Below are positions 32,113-41,028 of a stretch of 47,735 nt of DNA, piece after piece. Both the position numbers and the translations under genes were made by a program. Below the pieces are notes generated by a model, which was given only the letters and a program-made list of their open reading frames with translations, was not told where the DNA came from and made no database searches. This DNA is from Xanthobacteraceae bacterium. Its GTDB lineage: Bacteria > Pseudomonadota > Alphaproteobacteria > Rhizobiales > Xanthobacteraceae. Every line of letters starts with the position of its first letter. The first letter of the stretch is position 1. The stretch is taken from NCBI GenBank assembly GCA_019745775.1, contig JAIESR010000035.1:1-47735 (forward strand), in the 5' to 3' direction.

Positions 32113-33795
32113 TCACATCTTGCCGTGCCCGCGCTTCATGGTCTGGCGCATGATCGGTGCCGTGACCTGATCGGTGATCTGGATGTTCCAGATTTCGCTT
32201 TCGCCCTGCGCCGCGAAGTCGGCGAACAGCTTCGGGATGACCGACACGTCGCGGATCTCGTGGCCGCGCAGGCCAAAGCCGCGGGCGATGTTCTCGAAGG
32301 CGGGCCGGCCGAACACGGCAAGGCTGTCGTCGAGGCCGTCGGCGCGCAGCTTGTGGAACTCCGAGCCGTAGCCGCCGTCGTTCATCAGGCACATCAGGAT
32401 GCGGAATCCCTGGCGCTTGAGCGTCTCGAGCTCCTGGACGTGGAACAGGAACCCGCCGTCGCCTTCGAACAGCACGATCTTGCCGTCGCGGCCCTGCCGG
32501 CGCGCCGCCGCAACGCCCAGCGCATAGCAAAGGCCGTTGCCGACCGCGCCGAATTCACGGACCGTGGTGTAGCGCTCCGCCGGCCGGCCGCGCATCTGGG
32601 TGTTGAAATAGGCCTGGTGGCCGCCGCCGACGACAATGTCCCAGTCCTTGGGCACGACCGCGTCGATGGCCTCGATCACCTTGCGCGGATCGAGCACCCC
32701 GGGCGCGATGTCGAACGGCTCCGCGTCCGCCGGCTCGGTCGCGATGCGATGCGCCAGCTCTTTGGTGCGGATGGCCGCCGCGGTCGGCTTGCCGGCGCCC
32801 AGCGTCCTGTCGAGCCCGGCGAGGATCGCCTCGACGCCGACGCGCGCATCCGATCGCACGTACAGGTCGGCGGCCTTCTGCCCGTCGCGCAAGCCGCGCG
32901 GGGCATCGTCCACCTGGATCTTGTAGGCCTTGGCGAAGTCGTGCCCGCCACCGACGTAGTAGGACAGGCTCGCGCCGACCGCGAGCACGAGGTCTGCGGA
33001 GTGGTACATCTCCCGGCCCACCGACGAGAAATAGCTGCCGGTGACGCCGAGCCCGAACGGCTGGTCGTGGAACAGGCCGCGCGCGGGCAGCGTGTTGGAG
33101 AGCAAGGCGCCGCAGCGATCGGCGAGCCTGATCACCGCATCGCGGGCGCCGGACCACAAGACGCCGCGGCCGCCGAGGATGATCGGCCGCTTGGCCGCGG
33201 CCAGCCGCTCCACCGCCTCGGCCACGACCTCGGGGTCGGGATGCATGCGCCCGACCTTGGGCCGATACATCGCCGAGGTCGCGTAGGGCTCGTTGGCCAT
33301 GTATTCGACCTTCTGCAGGTCGTAGGGGATGCCCAGCACCACTGGGCGCCGCTCGTATTTGGCGATGTGGAACGCCTCGCGCACGTAGTCCATCATGCGC
33401 GGCACGCTGTGCGCGGCGATGTAGTGCGCGCCGGTCGCCGTCACCAGCGGCGCCTGGTCGATCGCCTGGTTGTAGAACTTGGCGTTGATCGGCGCCTCGC
33501 CGGCGAACACCACCATCGGCAGGCGGGCGCGCGCCGCGGCCGGCAGCGCCGTCATCAGCTGGGTCACGCCGGGGCCGCAGGTGACGGAAGCGACCGCGAG
33601 CTTGTTGGTCGCGACGTTGTAGGCCGTCGCCGCCGCGACGGTGGCGTGCTCGTGCCGGACGTGAACGGTCTGCACGCCCGGCAGTGCGGCAAAGGCGGTG
33701 GACCAGTGCATGTTGCCGTCGCCCATCAGGACGAACTGCGTATCGACGCCTTCCGCATGGAACGCGTCGGCGAGGGCTTCATACATTTTGGGCAT
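32113..33795 (-). CDS. Thiamine pyrophosphate-dependent enzyme (acetolactate synthase-like)
   Basis: The 560-residue product has the three-domain layout of TPP decarboxylases and synthases. Start is the ATG complementary to 33793-33795 (MPKMYEALADAFHAEGV). VRHEHATVAAATAYN holds the Glu that activates TPP. PIILGGRGVLWSGA lies in the central domain. GDGGFLFHVQELETLKRQGF…MNDGGYG is the C-terminal TPP/Mg motif (GDG to ND). It differs from true IlvB, and the substrate is unknown; 2-oxoacid decarboxylation or carboligation is expected. The downstream end abuts the hairpin repeat. The OPT transporter gene upstream is on the same strand. Confidence 0.85.
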   Translation of the reverse strand: MPKMYEALADAFHAEGVDTQFVLMGDGNMHWSTAFAALPGVQTVHVRHEHATVAAATAYNVATNKLAVASVTCGPGVTQLMTALPAAARARLPMVVFAGEAPINAKFYNQAIDQAPLVTATGAHYIAAHSVPRMMDYVREAFHIAKYERRPVVLGIPYDLQKVEYMANEPYATSAMYRPKVGRMHPDPEVVAEAVERLAAAKRPIILGGRGVLWSGARDAVIRLADRCGALLSNTLPARGLFHDQPFGLGVTGSYFSSVGREMYHSADLVLAVGASLSYYVGGGHDFAKAYKIQVDDAPRGLRDGQKAADLYVRSDARVGVEAILAGLDRTLGAGKPTAAAIRTKELAHRIATEPADAEPFDIAPGVLDPRKVIEAIDAVVPKDWDIVVGGGHQAYFNTQMRGRPAERYTTVREFGAVGNGLCYALGVAAARRQGRDGKIVLFEGDGGFLFHVQELETLKRQGFRILMCLMNDGGYGSEFHKLRADGLDDSLAVFGRPAFENIARGFGLRGHEIRDVSVIPKLFADFAAQGESEIWNIQITDQVTAPIMRQTMKRGHGKM

Positions 33796-33886
33796 GGGCG
33801 CGGTCTTACCTGGATTGCGAGGGGGTGGTACGCAACAGTATGCCCGGCGACGCCCGATGAATTCAATCGCAGCGGCCACACAAAAA

Positions 33887-35803
33887 TCAGCCTCCGAACA
33901 ACCTGCTGAGAATCCCGCCGCCGTTGGCCCACAGCACCAGCAGCACGCCCATCAGCGAGCCGCCGGCCACCACGCCCGACGCCACCGGCAGGGTGAACTC
34001 CTGTGCGAGTTTCGGTCTCCGCCGCTCAAAGAGCAGCGCGGCGAGCGCGCCCAGGAAAAACAGGAGCCCGTAGTACCAGTGAAACACCCAGGCGAGGCCG
34101 AACGCGACCGCTGACGGAAGATAGGCCTGGTATTTCGGCAGCACGACCGGCGCGAGCGTGAGCACCACGCCGGCGACGGCGCCGGCCACGATCAGCCACA
34201 GCTTGACGGGCTCGAGCGAGGCGAGACCCTTGCCGAGCGCGATGGCGACGGCGGACCAGGTCTGCGCGGCCGGCGCCGGGAACTGGTCGGTGCCGAGCAC
34301 CGCCGCGTTCGGCACCAGCGCCGCGAACACCAGAACGCTGACGACGGTGCCGGCGAAGATGCCGGAGAACTGCGCCAGGAACTGCTGGCGCGGGTTGGCG
34401 CCCAGCAAATAGCCGCTCTTCAGGTCGGTGAGCAGGTCGGCGGACGAGGTCGCTGCGCCGGCGGTGATGTTGGCGCTCATCAAATTGACATTGACGTTGC
34501 CGGGGCTGAGCGCGCCGAAGGTGAGCTGCGTGACCTTGCCCATGGCGCCGACCGGCGTGGTGTCGGTCTCACCGGTCACGCGGCAGGCGACGAGCGCGAG
34601 CAGGAACGACAGCAGCACCGCGACCACGCTTTCCCAGACCGCGATGCCGAAGCTCGCATGGCCGAGCCAGGCCAGCGCGACAAGCGAGACGATCTGGCCG
34701 GTGGCGAACCAGCTCATCGGCGCCTCGATGCGGCCGGCTTCGCTCACGGGTGCTGCGCGGAAGGAGAACATTTGGCCGAGGTCGTGGAACGCGCTCACCG
34801 CCGTGCGCCAGCTCAGCGCAAAGCTCAGCAGTCCTGCCGCCACCATGCAGGACGCACCGAACCAGAGCGTCCACTGCACGATGTTGGCGAAGCCCGCACC
34901 GTCGATGACCCCGTTCGCCTGGAGGATCGGCACGACAACGGCCCAGCATAGCGTGCCCGAGACGAGCATGGTCGCGCACACGCGCATGCCGGTGATGGCG
35001 CCGGCGGCGAGAAAGATGAAATCCCACGAAAAGTGCACGGTGCGGCCCGCCCAGGCGTCGTAATGGCTGCCGACGAGCCACTTCTGGAGGCCCGTCAGCA
35101 GCGCCCCGCTCGAATAGCGCTCGAGGCTCGCGCCGATCGTCGACAGCCCCTCCGCCCAGAACTTGTCGATCGCGGCAACGAGCCCGGCGAGACCGAGCGC
35201 CTTGGCAGCGCGTAGCCCTTGCGAGCTCTTGGCATGCAGCGCGCGCAAGGTTTCGGCCGCCGCGATGCCGGACGGGAAGCGCAGCTGCTCGATATTGATC
35301 ATCTGCCGCTTCATCGGGATCGCCATGGTGACGCCGAGCACGGCGATGAAGAACACCCAGGCCAGCATCAGCGGCACCGACATCGGCTGCTGGTTGATGA
35401 TGATGTAGGCCGCGAAGGCCGAAACCAGCGTGCCGCCGGTGGAGTAGCCGGCGGAGCTCGCCGTCGACTGCATGCAGTTGTTCTCGAGGATGGTCATCGG
35501 CGTGCGCGCGATGCCGATCTTCAGCAGGCTCGTCCAGATCGCATACGACAAGATGCACGCGGTGATCGCGACGCCGAAACCCCAGCCGGCCTTGAGGCCG
35601 ATGTAGAGGTTGGTCAGCGACAGCACGGCTCCCAGGCACGACCCGACCAGCACCGCGCGCCAGGTGAGCTGGGCCATGCTGTCGCCCTGGCCGCGATAGA
35701 CCTGCTCGTACCACTGCCGCTCGATCTCTTCGGCCGTGCCCTTGAAGCCGGCGACCAGCAGCGGCCGCTCTCCGTCGTGCGCAGCTGCAACGGATGGGTC
35801 CAT
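33887..35803 (-). CDS. OPT-superfamily oligopeptide transporter
   Basis: The 638-residue membrane protein has around 14-16 hydrophobic segments. The start at 35803 (MDPSVAAAHDGERPLLV) is chosen by similarity to family starts; no clear Shine-Dalgarno sequence is seen, and a TTG at 35872 could extend it. YIGLKAGWGFGVAITACILSYAIWTSL, the PMTILENNCMQSTASSAGYSTGG segment and IPMKRQMINIEQLRFPSGIAAAETLRALH are typical of OPT. Bacterial members import peptides or metal-chelate complexes. It sits about 90 bp upstream of the TPP enzyme gene on the same strand and might be co-transcribed. Confidence 0.88.
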   Translation of the reverse strand: MDPSVAAAHDGERPLLVAGFKGTAEEIERQWYEQVYRGQGDSMAQLTWRAVLVGSCLGAVLSLTNLYIGLKAGWGFGVAITACILSYAIWTSLLKIGIARTPMTILENNCMQSTASSAGYSTGGTLVSAFAAYIIINQQPMSVPLMLAWVFFIAVLGVTMAIPMKRQMINIEQLRFPSGIAAAETLRALHAKSSQGLRAAKALGLAGLVAAIDKFWAEGLSTIGASLERYSSGALLTGLQKWLVGSHYDAWAGRTVHFSWDFIFLAAGAITGMRVCATMLVSGTLCWAVVVPILQANGVIDGAGFANIVQWTLWFGASCMVAAGLLSFALSWRTAVSAFHDLGQMFSFRAAPVSEAGRIEAPMSWFATGQIVSLVALAWLGHASFGIAVWESVVAVLLSFLLALVACRVTGETDTTPVGAMGKVTQLTFGALSPGNVNVNLMSANITAGAATSSADLLTDLKSGYLLGANPRQQFLAQFSGIFAGTVVSVLVFAALVPNAAVLGTDQFPAPAAQTWSAVAIALGKGLASLEPVKLWLIVAGAVAGVVLTLAPVVLPKYQAYLPSAVAFGLAWVFHWYYGLLFFLGALAALLFERRRPKLAQEFTLPVASGVVAGGSLMGVLLVLWANGGGILSRLFGG

Positions 35804-36261
35804 CGCTGGCGTCAATCGTTCTGAGGGGTCTGTGGAATGGACGGCAATCTTCGATGGGCAAGAGCACATCAACTCAAGAGCTGATTGCGGCCTTGCGGCT
35901 CACACTCCGTCTTATATTGGGACTTGATGGCCAGCCACCCTTTCTCAAGTTAGGTGCGCTGTAATGGACAGCGCCCGCGGGATTTGCTGCGCGCCCGGCG
36001 ACACGACCCGCGACTACGCATTCCATGCGCTGGCGGAATTCCGCTCGATCCGTGGAAGTCTTCCTGTGGCAAATGCGCAACTATAGATTTTAAACGTATA
36101 ACGTGAATATCGGGGATAGTTCTCGTTTCAGTTTTGACTGCCTTGGGTTGAACAGAAACGCTGATGCAGCTTGGCGAAGTTCTGAAAGCGACCTGAACCC
36201 AGGGCGCACTTCTGCTGGGCGTATCAAGCATCCCGACAAAGGGGGGTGTGGGGGGGGTTCA
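35804..36261. other. Intergenic region, no gene seen
   Basis: About 460 bp between divergent genes. No supported small gene. It must hold the promoters of the OPT gene and of the gene at 36262. Just before the latter start are two G-runs (36239-36246 and 36250-36258, broken by TGT). Confidence 0.4.
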
Positions 36262-36945
36262 ATGTCTACAATCTCAAAATGTTTGCACGTCCTTGGCGTC
36301 ACACTCGTCATGGGTGCTGCCTTCGCGCCGCGCGGTACTGTTGCAGCAGATCAGCCAACTGCCGGTGCAGGTCCGGGCCGAACGCCAGCAAATCTTGCGG
36401 GCCTACCTAAGCAACTCGAAGGCGTCGGCTTCGGTGTAGGTATCGGAATTACGTTCGACCTGCACCGCGGCACAAACCGTTTAGGAGAGGCGGAGTTAGT
36501 GACGCCCGGCAACATTGTACGACTAAAGGAGTCACATGATGTGATCGCCGGCTTCGTTTTCGAGACGCACTATTTCTTCCCATTTGCTTTCGACCATCCG
36601 GGTATAATGCCGAGACGAGCGCCCGCCATGGGCCACGGACCTTTTGCCGCCATTGAAGTCGGATCAACAGCTGGCGGCGGCAGTGGTGTCATAACGGCCT
36701 ATGCGCTTGGCTGGATGGTGGGACTTCGCAACTGGGAGCTTCTAGAAAAACCCGACGGTAGCTACTTCGGCCGCCTGGCCCCAGGAAGCTGGAATTTTGG
36801 TATCGGCTTGCGCGTTGACCCCAAGGCTAAGGCCCTCGGAGACGGTATTGTCGCCAATCAACCCCTGCCTCCTGGCGAAACTGCAATCCGCACGAAGACG
36901 GCGCCTCGATACGGACTCATGCTTGTGACGTCGTTTGGCTTTTAG
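36262..36945 (+). CDS. Secreted protein of unknown function
   Basis: The 227-residue product has a signal peptide (VLGVTLVMGAAFAPRGTVAA-DQ). The mature part is rich in Gly and aromatic residues with alternating hydrophobic strands: GVGFGVGIGITFDLHRG, IAGFVFETHYFFPFAFDH, GPFAAIEVGSTAGGGSGVITAYALGWMVGLR, and a final YGLMLVTSFGF ending in Phe. This suggests a small beta-barrel, perhaps in the outer membrane. I do not recognise the family. The start is preceded by G-runs rather than a clean Shine-Dalgarno. A strong terminator follows at 36962. Confidence 0.65.
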   Translation: MSTISKCLHVLGVTLVMGAAFAPRGTVAADQPTAGAGPGRTPANLAGLPKQLEGVGFGVGIGITFDLHRGTNRLGEAELVTPGNIVRLKESHDVIAGFVFETHYFFPFAFDHPGIMPRRAPAMGHGPFAAIEVGSTAGGGSGVITAYALGWMVGLRNWELLEKPDGSYFGRLAPGSWNFGIGLRVDPKAKALGDGIVANQPLPPGETAIRTKTAPRYGLMLVTSFGF

Positions 36946-36961
36946 CTCTTGACGTCTCCAA

Positions 36962-36988
36962 TGGGGGCGGAAGTTCTTTCCGCCCCCA
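36962..36988. terminator. Bidirectional hairpin terminator
   Basis: TGGGGGCGGAA, a 5-nt loop, and the perfect complement TTCCGCCCCCA. It lies between the stop at 36945 and the convergent Bug pseudogene ending at 37056, and probably serves both. Confidence 0.75.
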
Positions 36989-37055
36989 CGAGCGCACATC
37001 ACTATGTGAGGTCCTTCGCCGGTGCAGTTCGCAAGCCTTCCTCAATCTGGGCTCC

Positions 37056-38033
37056 TCACTCCGGCTTGATATTCGCCGCCTTGATGGTCGGCCACCATTT
37101 CTCGATCTCGGCGCGCTGGAACTCGCCGAGCGCCTGCGGCGTCTGTTGTTCGCGCGGCGGAATGACCGACGACTGCGCCGCCATGCGCTTGCGGAAGTCA
37201 GGCTCGGCGAGCGTCTCGACGACCACGGCGTTGAGCTTGGCGACGACGTCCTTTGGCGTGCCCTTCGGCGCCCACAGGCCGTACCAGGTCGACACGTAAA
37301 GTCCCGGGATGCCGGCTTCGTCGATGGTGGGAACGTCGGGCACCGACGCGAGCCGCGTCTTCGCCGTCACCGCGTAGGGCCGCACCTGGCCGCTGCGGTA
37401 CATCTCGGCCGAGCCGCCGCTGAACTGATCGAAGATCAGCGTGACATGCCCGGCGAGCACGTCGCTGAACGCGGCGGCGCCGCTGCGATACGGCACGATC
37501 TGGAGCGCGACGCCGGTCTTGTCGCCGAAATAGAGGCTGGCGATATGCGCGATCGAGCCGATGCCCGCGGTCGCGGCCGACGCCTGCTTCGGATTGGCCT
37601 TGAGTCACGCGACCAGCTCGGCGAGGTTGTTCGCCGGCACGTCCCTCTTGGTCACGATCACGGAGGTGTTCGACGGCAGCAGCACGATCGGCTCGAGGTC
37701 CGTCGTGAGATCGTACTGAAGATTGTAGAGCGCGCCGTTGAACACATGCGTGCCGAGATGGCCGATGCCGATGGTGTGGCCGTCCGGCGCCGCGCGCACG
37801 ACGCGCGCGACGCCGATCGACCCCGCCGCGCCGGCGACGTTCTCGACCAGGAAGGACTGGCCGAGCGACGCTTTCATGCGCTCGGCGAGCATCCGCGCCA
37901 GCGTGTCGGCGGGTCCGCCGGCGGCAAATGGAACGACGATGGTGACGGGCTTCGACGGGTAGGGCTGCGCCGCCGCCGGCGCGACACCCTGCAACACGGC
38001 CGCGCAGGCTGCGGCAACGACGAGCCTGAGCAT
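37056..38033 (-). pseudogene. Bug-type substrate-binding protein interrupted by one TGA codon
   Basis: The frame of 326 codons gives a full Bug receptor except for one stop. It begins with a signal peptide (MLRLVVAAACAAVLQGVAPAAAQ), then PYPSKPVTIVVPFAAGGPADTLARML and FLVENVAGAAGSIGVARVVRAAPDGH. At 37605-37607 the codon is TGA within AELVA-stop-LKANPKQAS; a Trp (TGG) or similar residue is expected. After the stop the same frame continues normally to VSTWYGLWAPKGTPKDVVAKLNAVVVE and the end. Either a recent nonsense mutation or a sequence error; translation would yield a truncated N-lobe. Confidence 0.75.
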
Positions 38034-38209
38034 GTGCAATGTCCCCTGCCCCGGCACGCCCCATCGCGCGCCTTCGCCTCTGTCGCGGACTTCAGTCTAC
38101 GGCGCCCCGGCCGCGGCCGACAATGCGCGCAACGGCCGTCGTAGCCCACCGGCCGAAAACGGGCTACCGTTCTGCCGTCGGCGCGCGAAAGAATATCGAA
38201 GGTGCGTAT

Positions 38210-39268
38210 ATGGGCAACAGGCTCCTCCTCGTTGGCAGCGTCCCGCTTGAAACCGTCGAAGAGGTGATGCGCACCTTCGGCGGCACGCTCGGGCCGTATC
38301 TGCCCGCGATGCCGGACGGCGAGGTCGGCGAGCGGCGCTCGTGGGTCAACCGGCTGTCTTACCAGATCTTCAACGGCCACCAGGACCTGGAAACGCTCAA
38401 GCGGCCGAAGCCGGTCGACGGCGTCGAGCAGTTGCTGCCGCGCTCGCGCGACGACGCCTGGCAGTTCCGCGTCAGGCCCGGCGTCGAGCGGGTGCGGTTC
38501 GGCAATCCGGGCGTGCGGCTCGGCTACGCGCGCGACGCGGTCTCGTCCTACTTCGTGTTCCGCACCTTGCGCGAGAAAGGCATCCTGCCGGGGAAGATGC
38601 GCTTCCAGATTTCGATCCCGGCCTGCCACAGCGTGATCCGGCCGCTGTATTTCCCCGATCCCGCCGACCTGCCGCGCATCCGTCCGGGCTTCGAGGCCGC
38701 GCTGGCGGCGGAGGTCGAGGCGATCGCCGCGAAGATTCCGCACCAGGACCTCGCGATCCAGTGGGATTGCGCCTGGGAGCTACAAGCCGTGTGCGGCGCC
38801 GGCAAGAGCGTGCCGTCGGAGCTCGCGGTCGAGACCCACGTGCCGCAGATTGCGCGGCTCTCGAACGTTGTGCCCAAGGACGTCGCGCTCGGCTTCCACT
38901 TCTGCTTCGGCACCTTCGGCGGCTGGCCGGCGTTCGCGCCCGACGATCTCGCGCGCCCGGTCGAGCTCGTCAACGCCGTGCTCGCGAGCATCGACCGGCA
39001 GGTCGACTGGATCCATGTGCCGACGCTCGACCGCACCGACGACGCGTTCTACGCGCCGCTGATGCGGCTCGACGCCAGGGGCGCGCGCGTCTATCTCGGC
39101 GCGATCCACACCATGGCGACGCTCAAAGAGCGGCTCGACAGCGCGCGCAAATTCCTCCCCGACTTCGGGCTCGCCGCCTATTGCGGCTTTGGCCGCACGC
39201 CGGTGGAGAAAATCCCGGGCATTCTCCAGGACCATCTCGCCGCGCTGAAAGTCGCAGGGATGGCGTAG
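38210..39268 (+). CDS. Methionine synthase (MetE)-like zinc barrel protein
   Basis: The 352-residue protein resembles the C-terminal catalytic barrel of cobalamin-independent methionine synthase and its stand-alone relatives. It opens MGNRLLLVGSVPLETVEEVM, with DGEVGERRSWV in the N-terminal part. LGFHFCFGTFGGWPAF carries the HxC zinc pair and AAYCGFGR the second Cys. IQWDCAWEL is the expected Asp/Glu-rich strand. Stand-alone forms of this kind often act in other methyl or thiol transfers; substrate unknown. The start at 38210 is divergent from the Bug pseudogene. Confidence 0.78.
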   Translation: MGNRLLLVGSVPLETVEEVMRTFGGTLGPYLPAMPDGEVGERRSWVNRLSYQIFNGHQDLETLKRPKPVDGVEQLLPRSRDDAWQFRVRPGVERVRFGNPGVRLGYARDAVSSYFVFRTLREKGILPGKMRFQISIPACHSVIRPLYFPDPADLPRIRPGFEAALAAEVEAIAAKIPHQDLAIQWDCAWELQAVCGAGKSVPSELAVETHVPQIARLSNVVPKDVALGFHFCFGTFGGWPAFAPDDLARPVELVNAVLASIDRQVDWIHVPTLDRTDDAFYAPLMRLDARGARVYLGAIHTMATLKERLDSARKFLPDFGLAAYCGFGRTPVEKIPGILQDHLAALKVAGMA

Positions 39269-39692
39269 GCGGGATGGGTTGAGGTCGAAGCAGTCGCAGC
39301 AGCGACGGTGCGCTCCCTCCTTTTGAAAAGGCAGGAGGGCAATCGCATTTGGTCCTAACAGCGGTGCGCGGCGGTCATTATTGCGCCCTCTCCCCTTGCG
39401 GGAGAGGGCAGCCGCAGCGTTGCAACAACGGGGATCGGGTGAGGGGTATCGCTCCGCCGACGCATACCCCTCACCCATTCCGTTGCGCTGCCACACCTCG
39501 CCGCCCTCTCCCGCACTCGAAGTCGGATGTTTCCGACTTCGAGCGACCTTTATATGCCGAACTCGGGCAAGCCCGAGTTCGGTGGGAGAGGGCACAGCCA
39601 TGCACGCCGCGCTCGCGGCCAAGTGCGATAGCACTACTTTGAAAAGGTGAAGTGACGGGCGGGATCAAATTGCGATCGTGATCCCCACCCGG
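39269..39692. other. Intergenic region dominated by repeats
   Basis: About 420 bp between convergent genes. It is largely occupied by the repeat at 39384-39593; the rest has no supported gene. The sequence TTTTGAAAAGG near 39321 recurs as CTTTGAAAAGG near 39640. Confidence 0.5.
39384..39593. repeat. Intergenic palindromic repeat cluster
   Basis: Contains GCCCTCTCCCC-TTGC-GGGAGAGGGC, GGGTGAGGGGTAT with ATACCCCTCACCC, GAAGTCGGA/TCCGACTTC and AACTCGGGC/GCCCGAGTT, and ends in GGGAGAGGGC. The CCCTCTCCC and GGGTGAGGGG words are typical of dispersed REP-like elements in alphaproteobacteria. May act as terminator. Confidence 0.75.
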
Positions 39693-40661
39693 CTATTGCG
39701 TGACGAGATTGGCGGCCTTGGTGACGGCCTCCCACTTGTCGATTTCGCCGTGCCAGAACTTCGCCGCGTCGGCCGGACCGTGGTAGATCGCGTCCATGCC
39801 CTGCTGCTCGATCAGCTTGCGCACCTCCGGCTGGTCGGTGATCGTCTTCAATGTGGCGCTCAGCGTGTCGATGACCGCCTGCGGCGTGCCCGCCGGCACC
39901 ATGATCCCGAACCACGACAGCACCTCGGCATCCTTGACGCCGACCTCGGCCAGCGTCGGCGTGTCCGGCAGCGAGCGATGCCGCGCCGGTGCGGTCACGG
40001 CGAGCGGCCGGAACTTGTTGCTGGCGATGTTGGGGAGCGCGGTCGAGACGTTGTCGAACATGATGTCGATGTCGCCGCGCATCAGCGCCACCACGCAATC
40101 GCCCCAGCCCTTGAACGGAATATGCGTGAGCGACGTTCCCGTCCGAAGCTGGAACAGCTCGCCCGACAGGTGCAGCGTCGTTCCGACGCCGTTCGAGCCC
40201 ATGTTGCGCTTGCCGGGGTTGGCCTTCACGTCGGCGACCAGCGCGGCGACGCTCGTGGCCTTGACGTGCGGCCCGACCACCAGGACGTTCGGCACGCTGG
40301 CGAAGATCGCGACCGGAACCAGATCCTTCCGCGGGTTGTAGGCCGGCTGCTTGCGCATCGACGCGGTGATGGCGGTGAACGCGCCGCCGACCAGCAGCGT
40401 GTAACCGTCCGCCGGCGATTTCGCGACATAGTCGGAGCCGATATAGCCGCCGGCGCCGCCGCGCGCCTCGACGATCACGGTCTGCTTGAGGAGCTCCTGC
40501 AATCCGGGCTGCACCAGCCGCCCGATGATGTCGGTCGAGCCGCCGGGCGGCGCCGGCGCGACGATCCGCACGATCCTGTTCGGGTATTGCGCGAGCGATG
40601 CCGTCGCGGACAGCGCCAGTGCCAGCGCGGCCAAGACGACGCGGGCCGTGACGGCGGGCAT
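39693..40661 (-). CDS. Bug-type tripartite tricarboxylate transporter substrate-binding protein
   Basis: This 322-residue receptor starts at the ATG complementary to 40659-40661, behind AAAGGGAGAAA. The signal peptide ends at SATASLA-QYPNRIVRIVAPAPPGGSTDIIGRLV. Then come VEARGGAGGYIGSDYVAKSPADGYTLLVGG and ITHIPFKG-type binding loop (SLTHIPFKGWGDCVVALMRGDIDIMFDN), and the C-lobe VPAGTPQAVIDTLSATLKTI. No permease is adjacent. Ligand unknown. Upstream on the same strand lies only a gene fragment. Confidence 0.9.
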   Translation of the reverse strand: MPAVTARVVLAALALALSATASLAQYPNRIVRIVAPAPPGGSTDIIGRLVQPGLQELLKQTVIVEARGGAGGYIGSDYVAKSPADGYTLLVGGAFTAITASMRKQPAYNPRKDLVPVAIFASVPNVLVVGPHVKATSVAALVADVKANPGKRNMGSNGVGTTLHLSGELFQLRTGTSLTHIPFKGWGDCVVALMRGDIDIMFDNVSTALPNIASNKFRPLAVTAPARHRSLPDTPTLAEVGVKDAEVLSWFGIMVPAGTPQAVIDTLSATLKTITDQPEVRKLIEQQGMDAIYHGPADAAKFWHGEIDKWEAVTKAANLVTQ

Positions 40662-40777
40662 CGGCGTTTCTCCCTTTGCTCTCGAAGCGACTCCATGGCC
40701 GCCACGCGCATGGGAGTTTGACGGCAATCGACTGTTTTTCCAAGGCGGTGGAGATGCGGGGGTGGACGGCTTGCCCA

Positions 40778-40882
40778 CCTTCTCCTCTTCCATCCGGAAC
40801 ACCGCAAGCTTGTTGTTGCCGCCGGGGGCCTTTCTTGGCGGTCGCACGGATGATCCCGTAGATCACACCCGGCTGCGAGAGG
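40778..40882 (-). pseudogene. Duplicated 3' end of the propeller-like gene at 42950
   Basis: About 100 bp align with 42953-43060. The minus strand reads LSQPGVIYGIIRATAK, matching RSQPGVIYGIIRATAK near the end of the intact gene, then shifts frame and returns as FRMEEEK against FRMGEKK. Everything upstream of this C-terminal tail is missing. Same orientation as the intact gene, so the two form direct repeats around the patatin-like gene. Confidence 0.75.
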
Positions 40883-41028
40883 CCTCTTTCACAAAGAAGA
40901 AGATGAAGCCAAATAGCCATGGCGACTATCGCTTTCCTGCCCGAACGTCCAAGCCTTAGACAATTGATCCGATCCGGGACTACAGCATATCCTGATGTGC
41001 ATTTGGTTCGATTCGTTGGGGCTTCGCT

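Noticed and set aside
36103-36261. Upstream extension of the secreted protein gene to ATG 36103
   Set aside because: The extension would put a hydrophilic 53-residue segment before a clear signal peptide, and the G-runs lie within it.
37605-37607. TGA in the Bug gene as a selenocysteine codon
   Set aside because: The position is not catalytic, the family has no redox role, and no SECIS-like hairpin is seen right after it.
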